A stretch of DNA of 64,000 bases, taken from Thermococcus camini (GTDB lineage: Archaea > Methanobacteriota_B > Thermococci > Thermococcales > Thermococcaceae). The notes under the pieces are model-generated. The model was not told the origin of the DNA and searched no databases. It was given only the letters and a program-made list of their open reading frames with translations. Shown piece after piece: positions 36,083-44,545 of this stretch; position 1 is the stretch's first letter, and every line of letters starts with the position of its first letter. The stretch is from contig NZ_LR881183.1 of NCBI RefSeq assembly GCF_904067545.1, positions 1,368,277 through 1,432,276 on the forward strand, read 5' to 3'. Position numbers and translations under genes: made by a program.

Positions 36083-36123
36083 TTCTTCCACCAAATACTC
36101 TTGCATGCTTCCCATGTATAAAC

Positions 36124-36891
36124 CTAACGAATTATCTCTTTCATAGGCACAACTTTAACGCCCTCCTCCTCAAGGACCTCCCTGATGTGCTTTGCTATCT
36201 CAACAGCTTTTGGATTGTCGCCGTGGACGCAGATGGTATCGGCTTTTAACTCGACCCACTCGCCGTTTATCGCTTTCACTCTTCCCTCCTTGACCATCGA
36301 GATAACGCGCTCGGCTATCTCTTCCTCCTCGTGGATTACCGAACCCGGCTGGGAGCGCGGAACCAAAGTTCCGTCCGGGTTGTAAGCTCTATCGGCAAAA
36401 ACCTCGTGGGCTACTTTAACTCCCATCTCCCCGGCTATTTCAGCCGGCCTTGAGCCGGAGAGGGCCACGAAGATTAGGTTCTTATCGAAGTCCGCTATCC
36501 CCTCTATCACAGCTCTCGCGAGTTTCTCCTCTCCAACGAGGGCGTTGTACAGAGCACCGTGTGGCTTGACGTGCTGGAGTTCGATTCCTTCCGCCTTTGT
36601 AAACGCATAGAGCGCCCCAATCTGGTAGAGAATATAGTTCCTCGCTTCCTCAGGGGTGAGCTTCATATACCTCCTGCCGAAGCCGAGAAGATCCGGATAG
36701 CCAGGGTGGGCACCAACCGCGACGCCCTTCTCCTTCGCGAGCCTGACCGTCCTTCTCATGACTATCGGGTCGCCGGCGTGCCAGCCGGTAGCTACGTTCG
36801 CGCTCGTGATGTGGTTCATGACCTCTTCGTCGAGGCCGAGCTTGTACCGACCAAAGCTCTCTCCCAAGTCGGAGTTCAGGTCAACTTTCAT
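36124..36891 (-). CDS. pxpA: 5-oxoprolinase subunit A (LamB/YcsF family)
   Basis: 255 residues starting [19 protein letters not shown], followed by [38 protein letters not shown] and [17 protein letters not shown], all diagnostic for the LamB/YcsF TIM-like fold. It opens the lactam ring together with PxpB and PxpC. The gene is the first of the operon and is split from pxpB by the toxin-antitoxin pair. Confidence 0.94.
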   Translation of the reverse strand: MKVDLNSDLGESFGRYKLGLDEEVMNHITSANVATGWHAGDPIVMRRTVRLAKEKGVAVGAHPGYPDLLGFGRRYMKLTPEEARNYILYQIGALYAFTKAEGIELQHVKPHGALYNALVGEEKLARAVIEGIADFDKNLIFVALSGSRPAEIAGEMGVKVAHEVFADRAYNPDGTLVPRSQPGSVIHEEEEIAERVISMVKEGRVKAINGEWVELKADTICVHGDNPKAVEIAKHIREVLEEEGVKVVPMKEIIR

Positions 36892-36949
36892 GCTCCCACC
36901 GATGACGTTTCGACGGAAATCTAAAAAAGGGTTTCTCCGAGTTTAGGTC

Positions 36950-37444
36950 ATGAAGGTTCAGGTCATCGATGCGGCGGTCTTCATTCAGGGGTTCGATGTG
37001 GAGGGCGTTACGACTCCTAAGGTCGTCGATGAAGTCAAGGATCCCGAGTCAAGGCTTTTCCTTGAGGGTTTAATCAGCGCCGGCAAGGTTAGGGTTCTCC
37101 AGCCGTCGAGGGAAAGCATTAGAGCCGTGATGGAAGCTGCCAAAAAGACGGGAGAACTTGGAGAACTCAGCGAGGCAGACCTTGAGGTTCTTGCCCTGGC
37201 TTACGAGCTTAAAGGGGTTCTCTTCACCGACGACTACAACCTCCAGAACATAGCGAAGACCTTAGGAATAGAGTTTAAAACCCTCAAGAGGGGGATAAAG
37301 CGCGTAATCAGGTGGAACTACGTCTGCATTGGCTGTGGGAAGCGCTTCAAGGAGGAACCGCCCGGCGGAACATGCCCTGACTGCGGCAGTCCAGTGAGGC
37401 TGATACCTAAGAGAAAACGAAAAAAGAGGAGGTTTCATCCGTAG
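36950..37444 (+). CDS. nob1: rRNA maturation endonuclease Nob1
   Basis: 164 residues: a PIN domain ([10 protein letters not shown] at the N-terminus, [13 protein letters not shown] and [16 protein letters not shown] later) and a zinc ribbon (CIGCGKRF...CPDCGSP, about 125-150) ending in a basic tail. Nob1 cuts the 3' end of 16S rRNA in small-subunit maturation. The end overlaps the convergent amidase gene by 10 bases. Size matches archaeal Nob1. Confidence 0.92.
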   Translation: MKVQVIDAAVFIQGFDVEGVTTPKVVDEVKDPESRLFLEGLISAGKVRVLQPSRESIRAVMEAAKKTGELGELSEADLEVLALAYELKGVLFTDDYNLQNIAKTLGIEFKTLKRGIKRVIRWNYVCIGCGKRFKEEPPGGTCPDCGSPVRLIPKRKRKKRRFHP

Positions 37445-38409
37445 ATATCGACGACTATTCTATCCGGGCCGCTCAGCGTGAAGTCCCTGTATGGAAGGTA
37501 TGGAGTGTTCAGCTCAACGACGATGAAGACGTAGCCGCTGCTCTCGGTGGCGTATATCACAGGGGCGATGTAGGAACCCGTGTAGGTGTACTGCCAGTTG
37601 CCGTAGGTCTGCCAGCCGAGGTCCGAAAGCCTAGCGTTATCAAGCTGGATAACGAGATGGTAGCCGTTCGAATAGGAGGTGTAGTAGGTGTGGTAGCTAA
37701 CCGCCTTGCTGAGGTCAACCACCAGCCTGAAGTAGCCGTCGTGCTGGGCGAACCTTATGCCCATAACCGTCGGAACCGGGTCGTGAACCGGAACACCGAA
37801 GTACCGCTGAACCCCGTGGAGTATCGCGTAAGCGTAGCGCCACTGGTAGTTCTCGTCGGTTATTACCCTCACGTCGTAGGTGTTCGTCACAAAGCCGGTC
37901 TCGATGAGTATTGCCGGCATGGAGGTATACTTGAGGACGTAGAAGCCGGCCTCCTTAACGCCCCTGTTGTTGAGCGGGATCACCTTGGCTATTTCCTCAT
38001 CAACGTAGGTCGCGAGGAGGCTGCCCCTGTACGAGCCGTAGTAATGGTAGACCTCAAAGCCGCTCGCGGAACTCGGCCCGGAGTTAGCGTGTATGCTGAT
38101 GAAGATATCGCAACCGGCGGAGTTTGCTATCTGCACCCTTCCGGAGAGGGTGACGAAGTAGTCACCGTCCCTGGTGAGGACAACCCGCGCGCCGTCATCT
38201 TGGAGGACCTCAGCGACTTTGAGGGCTATTGCAAGGTTGATGTCCTTCTCCTGAACGCCGTTGGCGACCGCTCCCGGGTCAGTTCCGCCGTGTCCTGCAT
38301 CGACACAGATGGTGTAGCCGCTTAAGTCTGTCCCCGAGGCGGAAGTGGGGACCGGGACTATGGCGAGTGCCAGCAGAACTATAACCAAAACCACGGCAGC
38401 TTTCCTCAT
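37435..38409 (-). CDS. Secreted N-acetylmuramoyl-L-alanine amidase-like protein (Amidase_3)
   Basis: 324 residues with a clear signal peptide ([22 protein letters not shown]). An Amidase_3 domain (about 30-215) has zinc-site motifs [12 protein letters not shown], the glutamate in [16 protein letters not shown] and [12 protein letters not shown] beta-rich AMIN-like C-terminus follows (VVDLSKAV...[13 protein letters not shown]). In bacteria this fold cleaves peptidoglycan, which Thermococcales lack, so the target must be another glycopeptide, an S-layer linkage or rival bacterial walls. Confidence 0.9.
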   Translation of the reverse strand: MRKAAVVLVIVLLALAIVPVPTSASGTDLSGYTICVDAGHGGTDPGAVANGVQEKDINLAIALKVAEVLQDDGARVVLTRDGDYFVTLSGRVQIANSAGCDIFISIHANSGPSSASGFEVYHYYGSYRGSLLATYVDEEIAKVIPLNNRGVKEAGFYVLKYTSMPAILIETGFVTNTYDVRVITDENYQWRYAYAILHGVQRYFGVPVHDPVPTVMGIRFAQHDGYFRLVVDLSKAVSYHTYYTSYSNGYHLVIQLDNARLSDLGWQTYGNWQYTYTGSYIAPVIYATESSGYVFIVVELNTPYLPYRDFTLSGPDRIVVDIYG

Positions 38410-38569
38410 ATTATACCCCCCCAGATAGCGAAACTAACTTCTAAATCTCTTTCCAAGCTTTATAAAATTTGTCAGAATTGTTCTGTTCATGACATTGATG
38501 GACAAAAATGAGCATGAATAAGGACATAGAACGCCTTTAATTAGAAATGGCAGATTAGCGTCCCGGACG

Positions 38570-38630
38570 GGCTCGGCGCTCATAGGGTACGTCACCGCTA
38601 TTGCTCAGCCCGTCTTGGAATCGTCACGGC
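38570..38630 (-). ncRNA. Predicted C/D box guide sRNA 2
   Basis: Minus strand: C-like GTGACGA (38627-38621), 12-nt guide TTCCAAGACGGG, D' box CTGA (38608-38605), C'-like GTGACGT (38595-38589), 12-nt guide ACCCTATGAGCG, D-like CCGA (38576-38573). Both guides are exactly 12 nt, the normal archaeal length. The first is complementary at 11 of 12 positions to the conserved LSU rRNA stretch I recall as CCCGTCTTGAAA, predicting 2'-O-methylation at its U. Boxes are imperfect. Confidence 0.5.
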
Positions 38631-38642
38631 CCGTCCAGGACG

Positions 38643-38700
38643 GCGTCAGGGCCAGTCCTCGTCATCACAACGCTCGGTGCAATTCGCTGTCATCATCCGC
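38643..38700 (-). ncRNA. Predicted C/D box guide sRNA 1
   Basis: Minus strand: C box ATGATGA (38696-38690), 12-nt guide CAGCGAATTGCA, D'-like CCGA (38677-38674), 5-nt linker, C' box GTGATGA (38668-38662), 12-nt guide CGAGGACTGGCC, D box CTGA (38649-38646). The exact 12-nt spacings and good C, C' and D boxes make a convincing archaeal C/D sRNA of about 58 nt. It lies just after the ribbon-helix-helix gene stop at 38704. Targets not determined. Confidence 0.62.
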
Positions 38701-38703
38701 GGT

Positions 38704-39102
38704 TCAACCTTGGAGGTAGTAGGATATAAGCTTTCTCAGCTCGAGGTTGCGCTCAGGCTTCATTCTCAGAAACCTCTTTAGTTGATTGTTCTCGGCAACT
38801 AACCCCAAAAGCTCAATGGCGAGTACCTTGTTGTCCTCGCTAAGACCGTAGGCCTTGAAGCGGAGAGGAGCATAGGTTTTCTCAAGCTCCCATGTTTTTT
38901 CCTCAAGCTCCCGTGCTTTTCTTTCAAGCTCCTCAAGGTTTCCCTCCGGCTCACGGAACTCGCCGGTCAGGGCAATCTCAATTATTCTTTCGGGGGAAAC
39001 GCCATACCTCTCACTGAGGCGCTCTATCTCCCCCCACAGTTCTTCGTTTATCTCGACCTCGATTTTCCCGAAGCCCTTGTTCGGCTTGATGATGAGCTTC
39101 AT
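38704..39102 (-). CDS. Ribbon-helix-helix-like coiled-coil protein
   Basis: About 132 residues. The N-terminus (KIEVEINEELWGEIERLSERYGVSPERIIEIAL, written here in parts: strand KIEVEI, helix EELWGEIERLSERYG, helix SPERIIEIALTG) fits a ribbon-helix-helix DNA-binding fold. A Glu/Lys coiled coil (about 50-85) and a helical tail follow. ATG 39102 lies 8 bases after GGAGTG. Two GTTCAC-type palindromes sit immediately upstream, so it probably represses its own gene. Family not recognised beyond the fold. Confidence 0.65.
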   Translation of the reverse strand: MKLIIKPNKGFGKIEVEINEELWGEIERLSERYGVSPERIIEIALTGEFREPEGNLEELERKARELEEKTWELEKTYAPLRFKAYGLSEDNKVLAIELLGLVAENNQLKRFLRMKPERNLELRKLISYYLQG

Positions 39103-39105
39103 TAC

Positions 39106-39144
39106 GTTCACACTCCATGAACAATTCGTTCACGATCAGTGAAC
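39106..39144. promoter_or_regulatory. Tandem 17-bp GTTCAC-N5-GTGAAC palindromes
   Basis: Perfect copy GTTCAC-GATCA-GTGAAC at 39128-39144 and near-perfect copy GTTCAC-ACTCC-ATGAAC at 39106-39122. Their centres are 22 bp apart, two helical turns, so bound dimers would sit on one DNA face. They fill the gap between the coiled-coil gene stop (39136) and the ribbon-helix-helix gene start (39102). Probable operator for that protein. Confidence 0.6.
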
Positions 39145-39459
39145 TTTCTCAAGTTCTCTCCTTTTCTCCTCGACCCTCTTCCTCAGTTCAGCGTTTTCTA
39201 CCCTGAGTCTGTCGCGTTCGGCCATCATGCGCTCCTTATCCCTCAAAGCCTTCTCGTAGAACTCTCTAAGCTCTTCAATCTCCCCCTCCATCTCGTGGAG
39301 CTTCTCCTCCAGCTTGGCTATTCTCTCCAGTAGGGCCTCCTCGCGCTCGGCCCTCAGGGTATCCTCAACACGGGGAAGGCTCTCCTCGATGAGAACCTTA
39401 ACGTTCCTTCTTCTCAGGGATCTGAATCTCTCGCGTGGAAGGATGAGCTCAACCTTCAT
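39136..39459 (-). CDS. Coiled-coil protein of unknown function
   Basis: About 107 residues. A short strand-rich, basic N-terminus (MKVELILPRERFRSLRRRNVK) may bind nucleic acid. From residue about 30 to the end it is a continuous heptad-like coiled coil. GTGATG precedes ATG 39459, which overlaps the PIN-fragment gene by 11 bases. Clustered with an antitoxin-like ORF and a short PIN protein, it may be part of a toxin-antitoxin locus; not recognised. Confidence 0.6.
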   Translation of the reverse strand: MKVELILPRERFRSLRRRNVKVLIEESLPRVEDTLRAEREEALLERIAKLEEKLHEMEGEIEELREFYEKALRDKERMMAERDRLRVENAELRKRVEEKRRELEKVH

Positions 39460-39661
39460 GTTCATCACTCTTTGAAAACCACTCGAGAAACTCCTCAGGG
39501 GTCATCATCGTTATTTGCCCTTTCGCTTTCTTTCGAAAATCATCGTCTCTCGTTATGAGTACATCGCAGCGTGCCGCCAATGCGGATGCAAGTGCCACCG
39601 AGTCGTAGGGGTCGGTGCCGAGGTTTAACTGAAAGGAGAACGCGTCTATCAAGCTAATCAT
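39449..39661 (-). CDS. Short PIN-domain protein, likely truncated toxin
   Basis: 70 residues. TDPYDSVALASALAARCDVLITRDDDFRK is the C-terminal half of a PIN domain with its Asp residues, here quoted only to show the segment: DSVALASALA and LITRDDDF. The N-terminal strand with the first Asp (normally LDTNV...) is missing, so it is probably inactive or uses a very reduced fold. ATG 39661 overlaps the stop of the small ORF upstream by 8 bases, the usual antitoxin-toxin layout. Confidence 0.6.
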   Translation of the reverse strand: MISLIDAFSFQLNLGTDPYDSVALASALAARCDVLITRDDDFRKKAKGQITMMTPEEFLEWFSKSDEHEG

Positions 39662-39821
39662 ACTCCTCCTCCCTCAACTTTCGGATTAGCTTCACGCTGG
39701 TCATTCCCTTGGGCAATTTTCCTTCCAGTATCCCGAGCATTCTTTCAGCGGCGCCCCTCTTGGCTCGTTTTCTTTTCCTCATCTCCATCAGGAAGGAGAG
39801 GGTCTCCATATCCACAAGCAT
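39654..39821 (-). CDS. Small antitoxin-like protein
   Basis: 55 residues starting MLVDMETLSFLMEMRKRKRA and ending SVKLIRKLREEEYD. GGTGATG lies just before ATG 39821. Size, charge and the overlap with a PIN-domain gene fit a VapB-like antitoxin, which normally wraps the toxin. No known family identified. It starts five bases after the stop of the DNA glycosylase gene. Confidence 0.6.
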   Translation of the reverse strand: MLVDMETLSFLMEMRKRKRAKRGAAERMLGILEGKLPKGMTSVKLIRKLREEEYD

Positions 39822-39825
39822 CTCA

Positions 39826-40683
39826 TCACCGTGAGTTCTTTCGGCGGTTCCTTATTTTAATCTTCCTCTCCATCTCGGTCTTCCTGTCGTAGCAGAGGAC
39901 GTAGAAGGCCAAAAGCCCCTTCCACCTCCCGTAGGGCTCGATTACCTCGCGAACGTCCTTTTCGTTTACCTCCTTCACCCTCTTCCCGAAGATCTTTGCG
40001 ATGCCTCGCCTCAGTCCGAGGTCTCCAGCGGGATAGACGTTCTTTCTGAGGCCATACGCGAGGAAGAGCTCGGCGCTCCACTTTCCTATGCCCCGGAACT
40101 TTGTGAGGTACTTAATGGCCTCCTCAACGTCCCGGTCCCAGAGTTCGAGGTTAAGCTTTTTGGCGAGATAAAGCTCCGTCAGGGACTTTATGTAGCCCGC
40201 CCTATAGCCGAGCTTGGCCCTTTTCAGCTCCTCCTCACTCAGGGAAGCTATCCTCTCCGGAGAGGGGAACGCGTGTAAATCCCCCACCTGCCTGCCCGCG
40301 AGCCTCACGAGGTTCGCGATAGTTCTCTGGGCGAACTCAAAGCTCACCTGCTGCTGGGCTATTGTCTCAACCAGCGCCTGGTACGGGCTCGGCGCGGCGG
40401 GGACGGTCAGACCGTAGAACTCGTCAATCAGGAAGGAAAATGGGGAGTCGATTATCGCGGCATAGAAGGAATCCAGGTCCGTATCGAGGCCGAGGATGAA
40501 GGTCAGCTTTTCCTTCGCTGATTTTCGTTCCCTTCTGCCCCACGAGTCGGGAAAAATGAAGTTTCCTCCATCGTAGCCGGCAATACCGCTCTCAAAAGCT
40601 TGATAGAAAACACCGTCTTCGAACTTCCACGTGCCGTTGCGTATCATCTCGCCTGTGGTCTTCTTCAGGTCAATCCCAGCCAT
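39826..40683 (-). CDS. AlkA-like HhH-GPD DNA glycosylase
   Basis: 285 residues. The core has the helix-hairpin-helix FRGIGKWSAELFLAYGL and catalytic Asp in YPAGDLGLRRG (about 222), as in 3-methyladenine/8-oxoguanine glycosylases. QALVETIAQQQVSFEFAQRT is the family's N-terminal core helix. A basic tail (KIKIRNRRKNSR) may add DNA affinity. It removes alkylated or oxidised bases. The gene overlaps the small winged-helix gene upstream by 19 bases. Confidence 0.88.
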   Translation of the reverse strand: MAGIDLKKTTGEMIRNGTWKFEDGVFYQAFESGIAGYDGGNFIFPDSWGRRERKSAKEKLTFILGLDTDLDSFYAAIIDSPFSFLIDEFYGLTVPAAPSPYQALVETIAQQQVSFEFAQRTIANLVRLAGRQVGDLHAFPSPERIASLSEEELKRAKLGYRAGYIKSLTELYLAKKLNLELWDRDVEEAIKYLTKFRGIGKWSAELFLAYGLRKNVYPAGDLGLRRGIAKIFGKRVKEVNEKDVREVIEPYGRWKGLLAFYVLCYDRKTEMERKIKIRNRRKNSR

Positions 40684-40964
40684 CGGTCGAGCCTAACGGG
40701 GTTCTTCCTTATATCCTTTAGGGTCGAGACGTAAAGTCTCTTACCGTCAATGGAGCGTTTGATCTGGAGCTCTCCCGTTTCTTCGAGGAAGCGGAGGGCG
40801 TCTTTAACCTCTTCCGCACGAACCTCGAAGTTCTCTCTCAGGAAGTCCCAGTAGGGTTCGCGCAGGCTGTATCTGGCGGCCGCACGGACGAGCTCCCAGG
40901 CCCTCGCGACCTTTTCATCACCCCTGGCGACGCGGTAGAGCTTGGCCAGAGTTTTCAGCCCCAT
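40665..40964 (-). CDS. Small winged-helix-like hypothetical protein
   Basis: 99 residues, mostly helical, with a winged-helix-like second half (ALRFLEETGELQIKRSIDGKRLYVSTL). No known family. A TATA-like ATTTATATG about 25 bases upstream suggests a leaderless transcript from ATG 40964. Overlap with the glycosylase gene shows co-expression. Confidence 0.65.
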   Translation of the reverse strand: MGLKTLAKLYRVARGDEKVARAWELVRAAARYSLREPYWDFLRENFEVRAEEVKDALRFLEETGELQIKRSIDGKRLYVSTLKDIRKNPVRLDRWLGLT

Positions 40965-41055
40965 GTTGCCGAATTCCCGCACAACATATAAATCACTTTT
41001 GGAAATCAGGCAAAAGATTTAAACCCCTTGGTGGTATTTAGTATAGGCGGTAGTC

Positions 41056-42408
41056 ATGAAGTCCAGGGTCGCGATGGTTGCAGTCGTTCTTCTTTTCGTC
41101 TTGCTTTTCCAGCCGGCAGTCCACGGCCAGGAAAAGGTGGTCTATGTCGCAAAGGTAGACGGCATGATAACCGGATACACCGTTGACCAGTTCGACAGGT
41201 ACATCAGCGAAGCGGAGAGGAACAACGCGGAAGCTATAATAATAGAGCTCAACACCCCCGGCGGCAGGGGCGACGCAATGCAGGAGATAGTAACGCGGAT
41301 TGAGAGCGCCAGAATCCCGGTTATCATCTACGTCTACCCCTCGGGCGGAATGGCCGCATCCGCGGGAACGTACATCGCCCTGAGTTCTCACCTCATCGCC
41401 ATGGCCCCGGGGACGGTGATAGGGGCCTGCAGGCCGATACTCGGCTACGGTCAGAACGGGAGCATAGTGGAGGCACCGCCAAAGATAACGAACTTCTACG
41501 TGGCCTACCTCCGCGAGCTGGCCCGGATGAGCGGCAGAAACGAGACGCTCGCGGCGGAGTTTATAACCGAGGATAGGAGCGTAACCCCTGAGGAGGCCAT
41601 GAAGTACGGGGTCATTGAGGTCATAGCGACCGACCTTGACGACCTCCTCCAGAAAGCCGACGGCATGGAGACAAAGATGCCGGTCGAGGGCAAGGGGAAG
41701 GTAGTGCTGCACATCAAAAACGCAGACGTGGTTTACCTGGAACCATCCTTCAGGGACACAGTGGTGAAGTACATAACCGACCCAACCATAGCTTACCTCC
41801 TTCTGAACATAGGCTTCATAGGACTGATATTCGGCTTTTTAACCCCCGGCTGGCACGTGCCGGAAACCATAGGGGCCATACTCCTGGTGCTCGGCCTCAT
41901 CGGACTGGGCTACTTCGGATACCGCAGCGCGGGCCTGATACTCATAGTCCTGGCGATGATATTCTTCATAGCCGAGGCACTGACGCCGACCTTTGGCTTG
42001 TTCACAGTTGCGGGGGTCGTGACCTTCGTCATAGGGGGTATTCTGCTCTTCAGCGGAACCGGAGCGGGGGGTGAGTACCTGGTGACGAGTGAGACGTACT
42101 CAGTACTGCGCATAGCGATACTGGTCATGGCAATACTGCTCGGACTGTTCTTCCTTTTCGGTGCAGCCACTGTGGTCAGAGCCCACCGGAAAAAGCCCGA
42201 AGCTGGAAAAGAGGAGCTCATCGGAAAAGTCGGGAAGGTTGTGGAAGACGTCGATCCTGAGGGCGTCATCAAGCTTCATGGGGAGCTCTGGAAAGCGGAG
42301 AGCAGGGATGGGAGCAGAATTCCGGTCGGGGAGAAGGCCAAAGTTGTTGAAGTCAGGGGATTAACCCTTATCGTCGAAAAAGTTGGGGGAGTGAAGGAGG
42401 GAGAATGA
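41056..42408 (+). CDS. NfeD-type membrane serine protease (PH1510-like)
   Basis: 450 residues: signal peptide (about 1-24), ClpP-like Ser-Lys protease domain with Ser102 in MAASAGTY and Lys143 in PPKITNFY, four or five membrane helices (about 245-385) and a C-terminal OB-like NfeD domain. The 41-residue Ser-Lys spacing equals that of Pyrococcus PH1510-N (Ser97/Lys138). PH1510 cleaves the partner stomatin. The stomatin gene follows with no gap, matching the known pair. Confidence 0.95.
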   Translation: MKSRVAMVAVVLLFVLLFQPAVHGQEKVVYVAKVDGMITGYTVDQFDRYISEAERNNAEAIIIELNTPGGRGDAMQEIVTRIESARIPVIIYVYPSGGMAASAGTYIALSSHLIAMAPGTVIGACRPILGYGQNGSIVEAPPKITNFYVAYLRELARMSGRNETLAAEFITEDRSVTPEEAMKYGVIEVIATDLDDLLQKADGMETKMPVEGKGKVVLHIKNADVVYLEPSFRDTVVKYITDPTIAYLLLNIGFIGLIFGFLTPGWHVPETIGAILLVLGLIGLGYFGYRSAGLILIVLAMIFFIAEALTPTFGLFTVAGVVTFVIGGILLFSGTGAGGEYLVTSETYSVLRIAILVMAILLGLFFLFGAATVVRAHRKKPEAGKEELIGKVGKVVEDVDPEGVIKLHGELWKAESRDGSRIPVGEKAKVVEVRGLTLIVEKVGGVKEGE

Positions 42409-43254
42409 ATGGCCATAACGGCAAGTACCGTGGTTATTTCAATTGTTTTGTTGTTTGTTTTGATTATACTGGCGACGGCAATAAAGATAGTCAAGGAGTA
42501 CGAGAGGGCGGTTATATTCCGCCTCGGTAGGGTCGTGGGAGCAAGGGGTCCCGGACTGTTCTTCATCATCCCAATATTCGAGAAGGCTGTCATAGTGGAC
42601 CTCCGTACGCGCGTCCTCGACGTGCCTGTGCAGGAGACCATAACCAAGGACAACGTTCCAGTTAGGGTCAACGCTGTCGTTTACTTCCGCGTGGTTGATC
42701 CCGTCAAGGCGGTTACCCAGGTGGCGAACTACATAATGGCCACCAGCCAGATTGCCCAAACGACCCTGAGGAGCGTCATCGGTCAGGCACACCTCGACGA
42801 GCTGCTGAGCGAAAGGGAGAAGCTTAACCTTCAGCTTCAGAAGATCATCGACGAGGCCACGGATCCGTGGGGAATAAAGGTCAGCACGGTTGAGATAAAA
42901 GACGTAGAACTGCCAAGTGGAATGCAGAGGGCAATGGCAAGGCAGGCCGAGGCAGAGCGTGAGAGGCGCGCAAGGATAACCCTGGCGGAGGCAGAGCGCC
43001 AGGCAGCGGAGAAGCTCCGCGACGCCGCTGAGATAGTGTCCCAGCACCCGATGGCCCTTCAGCTCAGGACGCTTCAGACCATAAGCGATGTTGCCAGCGA
43101 CAAGAGCAACGTGATCATCCTGCCGCTCCCGATGGAGATGCTCAAGCTCTTCAGGAGCCTGGCGGACACCGCGGAGATGGCCAGGGTAAAGCTTGAAAAG
43201 GAGGTCCAGGAGAAGCTGGAGGCCGAGGCCAGGGCAAAGGCCGGGGAGGAGTGA
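42409..43254 (+). CDS. Stomatin/prohibitin-family membrane protein
   Basis: 281 residues: N-terminal membrane helix (about 8-28), SPFH/band 7 domain ([38 protein letters not shown], about 30-190) and a long C-terminal coiled coil rich in Ala/Glu/Arg. It should form oligomeric rings at the membrane and is the expected substrate of the upstream protease, which cleaves near the hydrophobic C-terminal region. T-rich sequence at 43264-43286 follows the stop and may end transcription. Confidence 0.95.
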   Translation: MAITASTVVISIVLLFVLIILATAIKIVKEYERAVIFRLGRVVGARGPGLFFIIPIFEKAVIVDLRTRVLDVPVQETITKDNVPVRVNAVVYFRVVDPVKAVTQVANYIMATSQIAQTTLRSVIGQAHLDELLSEREKLNLQLQKIIDEATDPWGIKVSTVEIKDVELPSGMQRAMARQAEAERERRARITLAEAERQAAEKLRDAAEIVSQHPMALQLRTLQTISDVASDKSNVIILPLPMEMLKLFRSLADTAEMARVKLEKEVQEKLEAEARAKAGEE

Positions 43255-43262
43255 AATACGAA

Positions 43263-43286
43263 TAGTTTTTCTTCTATCTTTTTCCC
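43263..43286 (+). terminator. T-rich candidate terminator after stomatin
   Basis: AGTTTTTCTTCTATCTTTTT follows 9 bases after the stomatin stop. Oligo-T tracts terminate archaeal RNA polymerase without a required hairpin. Context supports the end of the protease-stomatin operon. Confidence 0.45.
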
Positions 43287-43428
43287 GCGTTTCTAGATGA
43301 ACCGCAAAAAATAAAAGCATTGCCTGCATAGTTCATACACGCAAACTGGATACTCCGTATAAAATCGAAGGCCCCAGGGATTATTACAGAAAAAGGGTGG
43401 TTACCGCTTTGCACTGGAGGTGTTAACT

Positions 43429-44208
43429 TTGGAAGGCCGTTCAATTGTTTTTGCATCTGGAAAAGGCGGAACTGGTAAAACAACGACGGTTGCAAACCTG
43501 GGTGTTGCTCTGGCCCAGTTTGGAAAGGAGGTCATTCTGCTGGACGCGGACATCACGATGGCGAACCTGAGCCTCGTCCTCGGAATGGAGGACATCCCAA
43601 TAACTCTCCACGACGTTCTTGCGGGCGAGGCGGACCTCAAGGACGCCATCTACGAGGGTCCAGCAGGAGTCAAGGTCATACCGGGAGGACTGAGCCTGGA
43701 GAAGATAAAGAAGGCCAAGCCGGAAAAGCTCAGGCAGCTCATCAGGGAGATAGGCCAGATGGCTGACTTCGTCCTCATCGATGCCCCCGCTGGTCTCGAG
43801 ATGACCTCCGTTACAGCACTCCTCATTGGTAAGGAGCTCATAATCGTTACCAACCCCGAGATATCCGCCATCACGGACTCCCTCAAAACCAAGCTCATAG
43901 CTGAGAAGCTCGGAACGCTTCCCCTCGGAGCCATACTCAACAGGGTCACCAACGAGAAGACCGAGCTCACCCAGGAGGAGATTGAGGCCATCCTCGAGGT
44001 TCCGGTTCTCGCGATGATACCTGAGGACCCGGAGGTAAAGAGAGCAAGCGCCTACGGTGTTCCCCTGGTAATCAAGAACCCGACCAGCCCGTCGGCGATA
44101 GCCATTAAGCAGCTCGCGGCTAAACTTGCGGGAATCAAGTGGCAGGCACCGGAGCCGGAGAGCCCCATTAAGAGGGTCTTCAAAGCACTCTTCGGGGGGA
44201 AGAAGTGA
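43429..44208 (+). CDS. MinD/ParA-family ATPase
   Basis: 259 residues with the deviant Walker A GKGGTGKTTTVANLG at the N-terminus, VILLDADITMANLSLVLG (switch I region) and DFVLIDAPAGLE (Walker B). The C-terminus is short and basic (PIKRVFKALFGGKK) and could be a membrane-targeting amphipathic helix as in MinD. The start is TTG 43429, six bases after GGAGGTG; the GTG at 43420 falls within that site. A TATA-like CGTATAAAA lies near 43358. It may position cell-surface machines or segregation factors. Confidence 0.88.
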   Translation: MEGRSIVFASGKGGTGKTTTVANLGVALAQFGKEVILLDADITMANLSLVLGMEDIPITLHDVLAGEADLKDAIYEGPAGVKVIPGGLSLEKIKKAKPEKLRQLIREIGQMADFVLIDAPAGLEMTSVTALLIGKELIIVTNPEISAITDSLKTKLIAEKLGTLPLGAILNRVTNEKTELTQEEIEAILEVPVLAMIPEDPEVKRASAYGVPLVIKNPTSPSAIAIKQLAAKLAGIKWQAPEPESPIKRVFKALFGGKK

Positions 44209-44456
44209 TGGCCACCGCACTCGTGTATGGAATCGTGATCATCCTCATAATCCTCAACATAATCCTGCTGATGCTCTACTACTCAGCCAAAAGCAACCCC
44301 TACTACGTCGTCTACGACGAAGAGACCAAGAGCGCTCTGAAGAGACGTGTCTCAAGCCTCAAGGAGGATCTCGAGAGCGAGCTCGTTGACTTTGATGTTG
44401 AGGAATGGGAGAAGACCCTCGAAGAATCCATAGACGAGGAAGTCAGGAACCTTTGA
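44208..44456 (+). CDS. Small single-pass membrane protein coupled to MinD
   Basis: 82 residues: one long N-terminal membrane helix (GIVIILIILNIILLMLYYSA) then a soluble acidic region of about 50 residues. The ATG shares a base with the MinD stop (TGATG), so translation is coupled. It may be the membrane partner or anchor of the MinD-like ATPase; family unknown. Confidence 0.7.
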   Translation: MATALVYGIVIILIILNIILLMLYYSAKSNPYYVVYDEETKSALKRRVSSLKEDLESELVDFDVEEWEKTLEESIDEEVRNL

Positions 44457-44545
44457 GATTTTTAACCATTTTGTTATTAAACATTTTTGAGGCGTTAAAT
44501 TTTAAAAGGTCTGTTCTATTAACTCTAAAATGGGGGTGGGTCATT

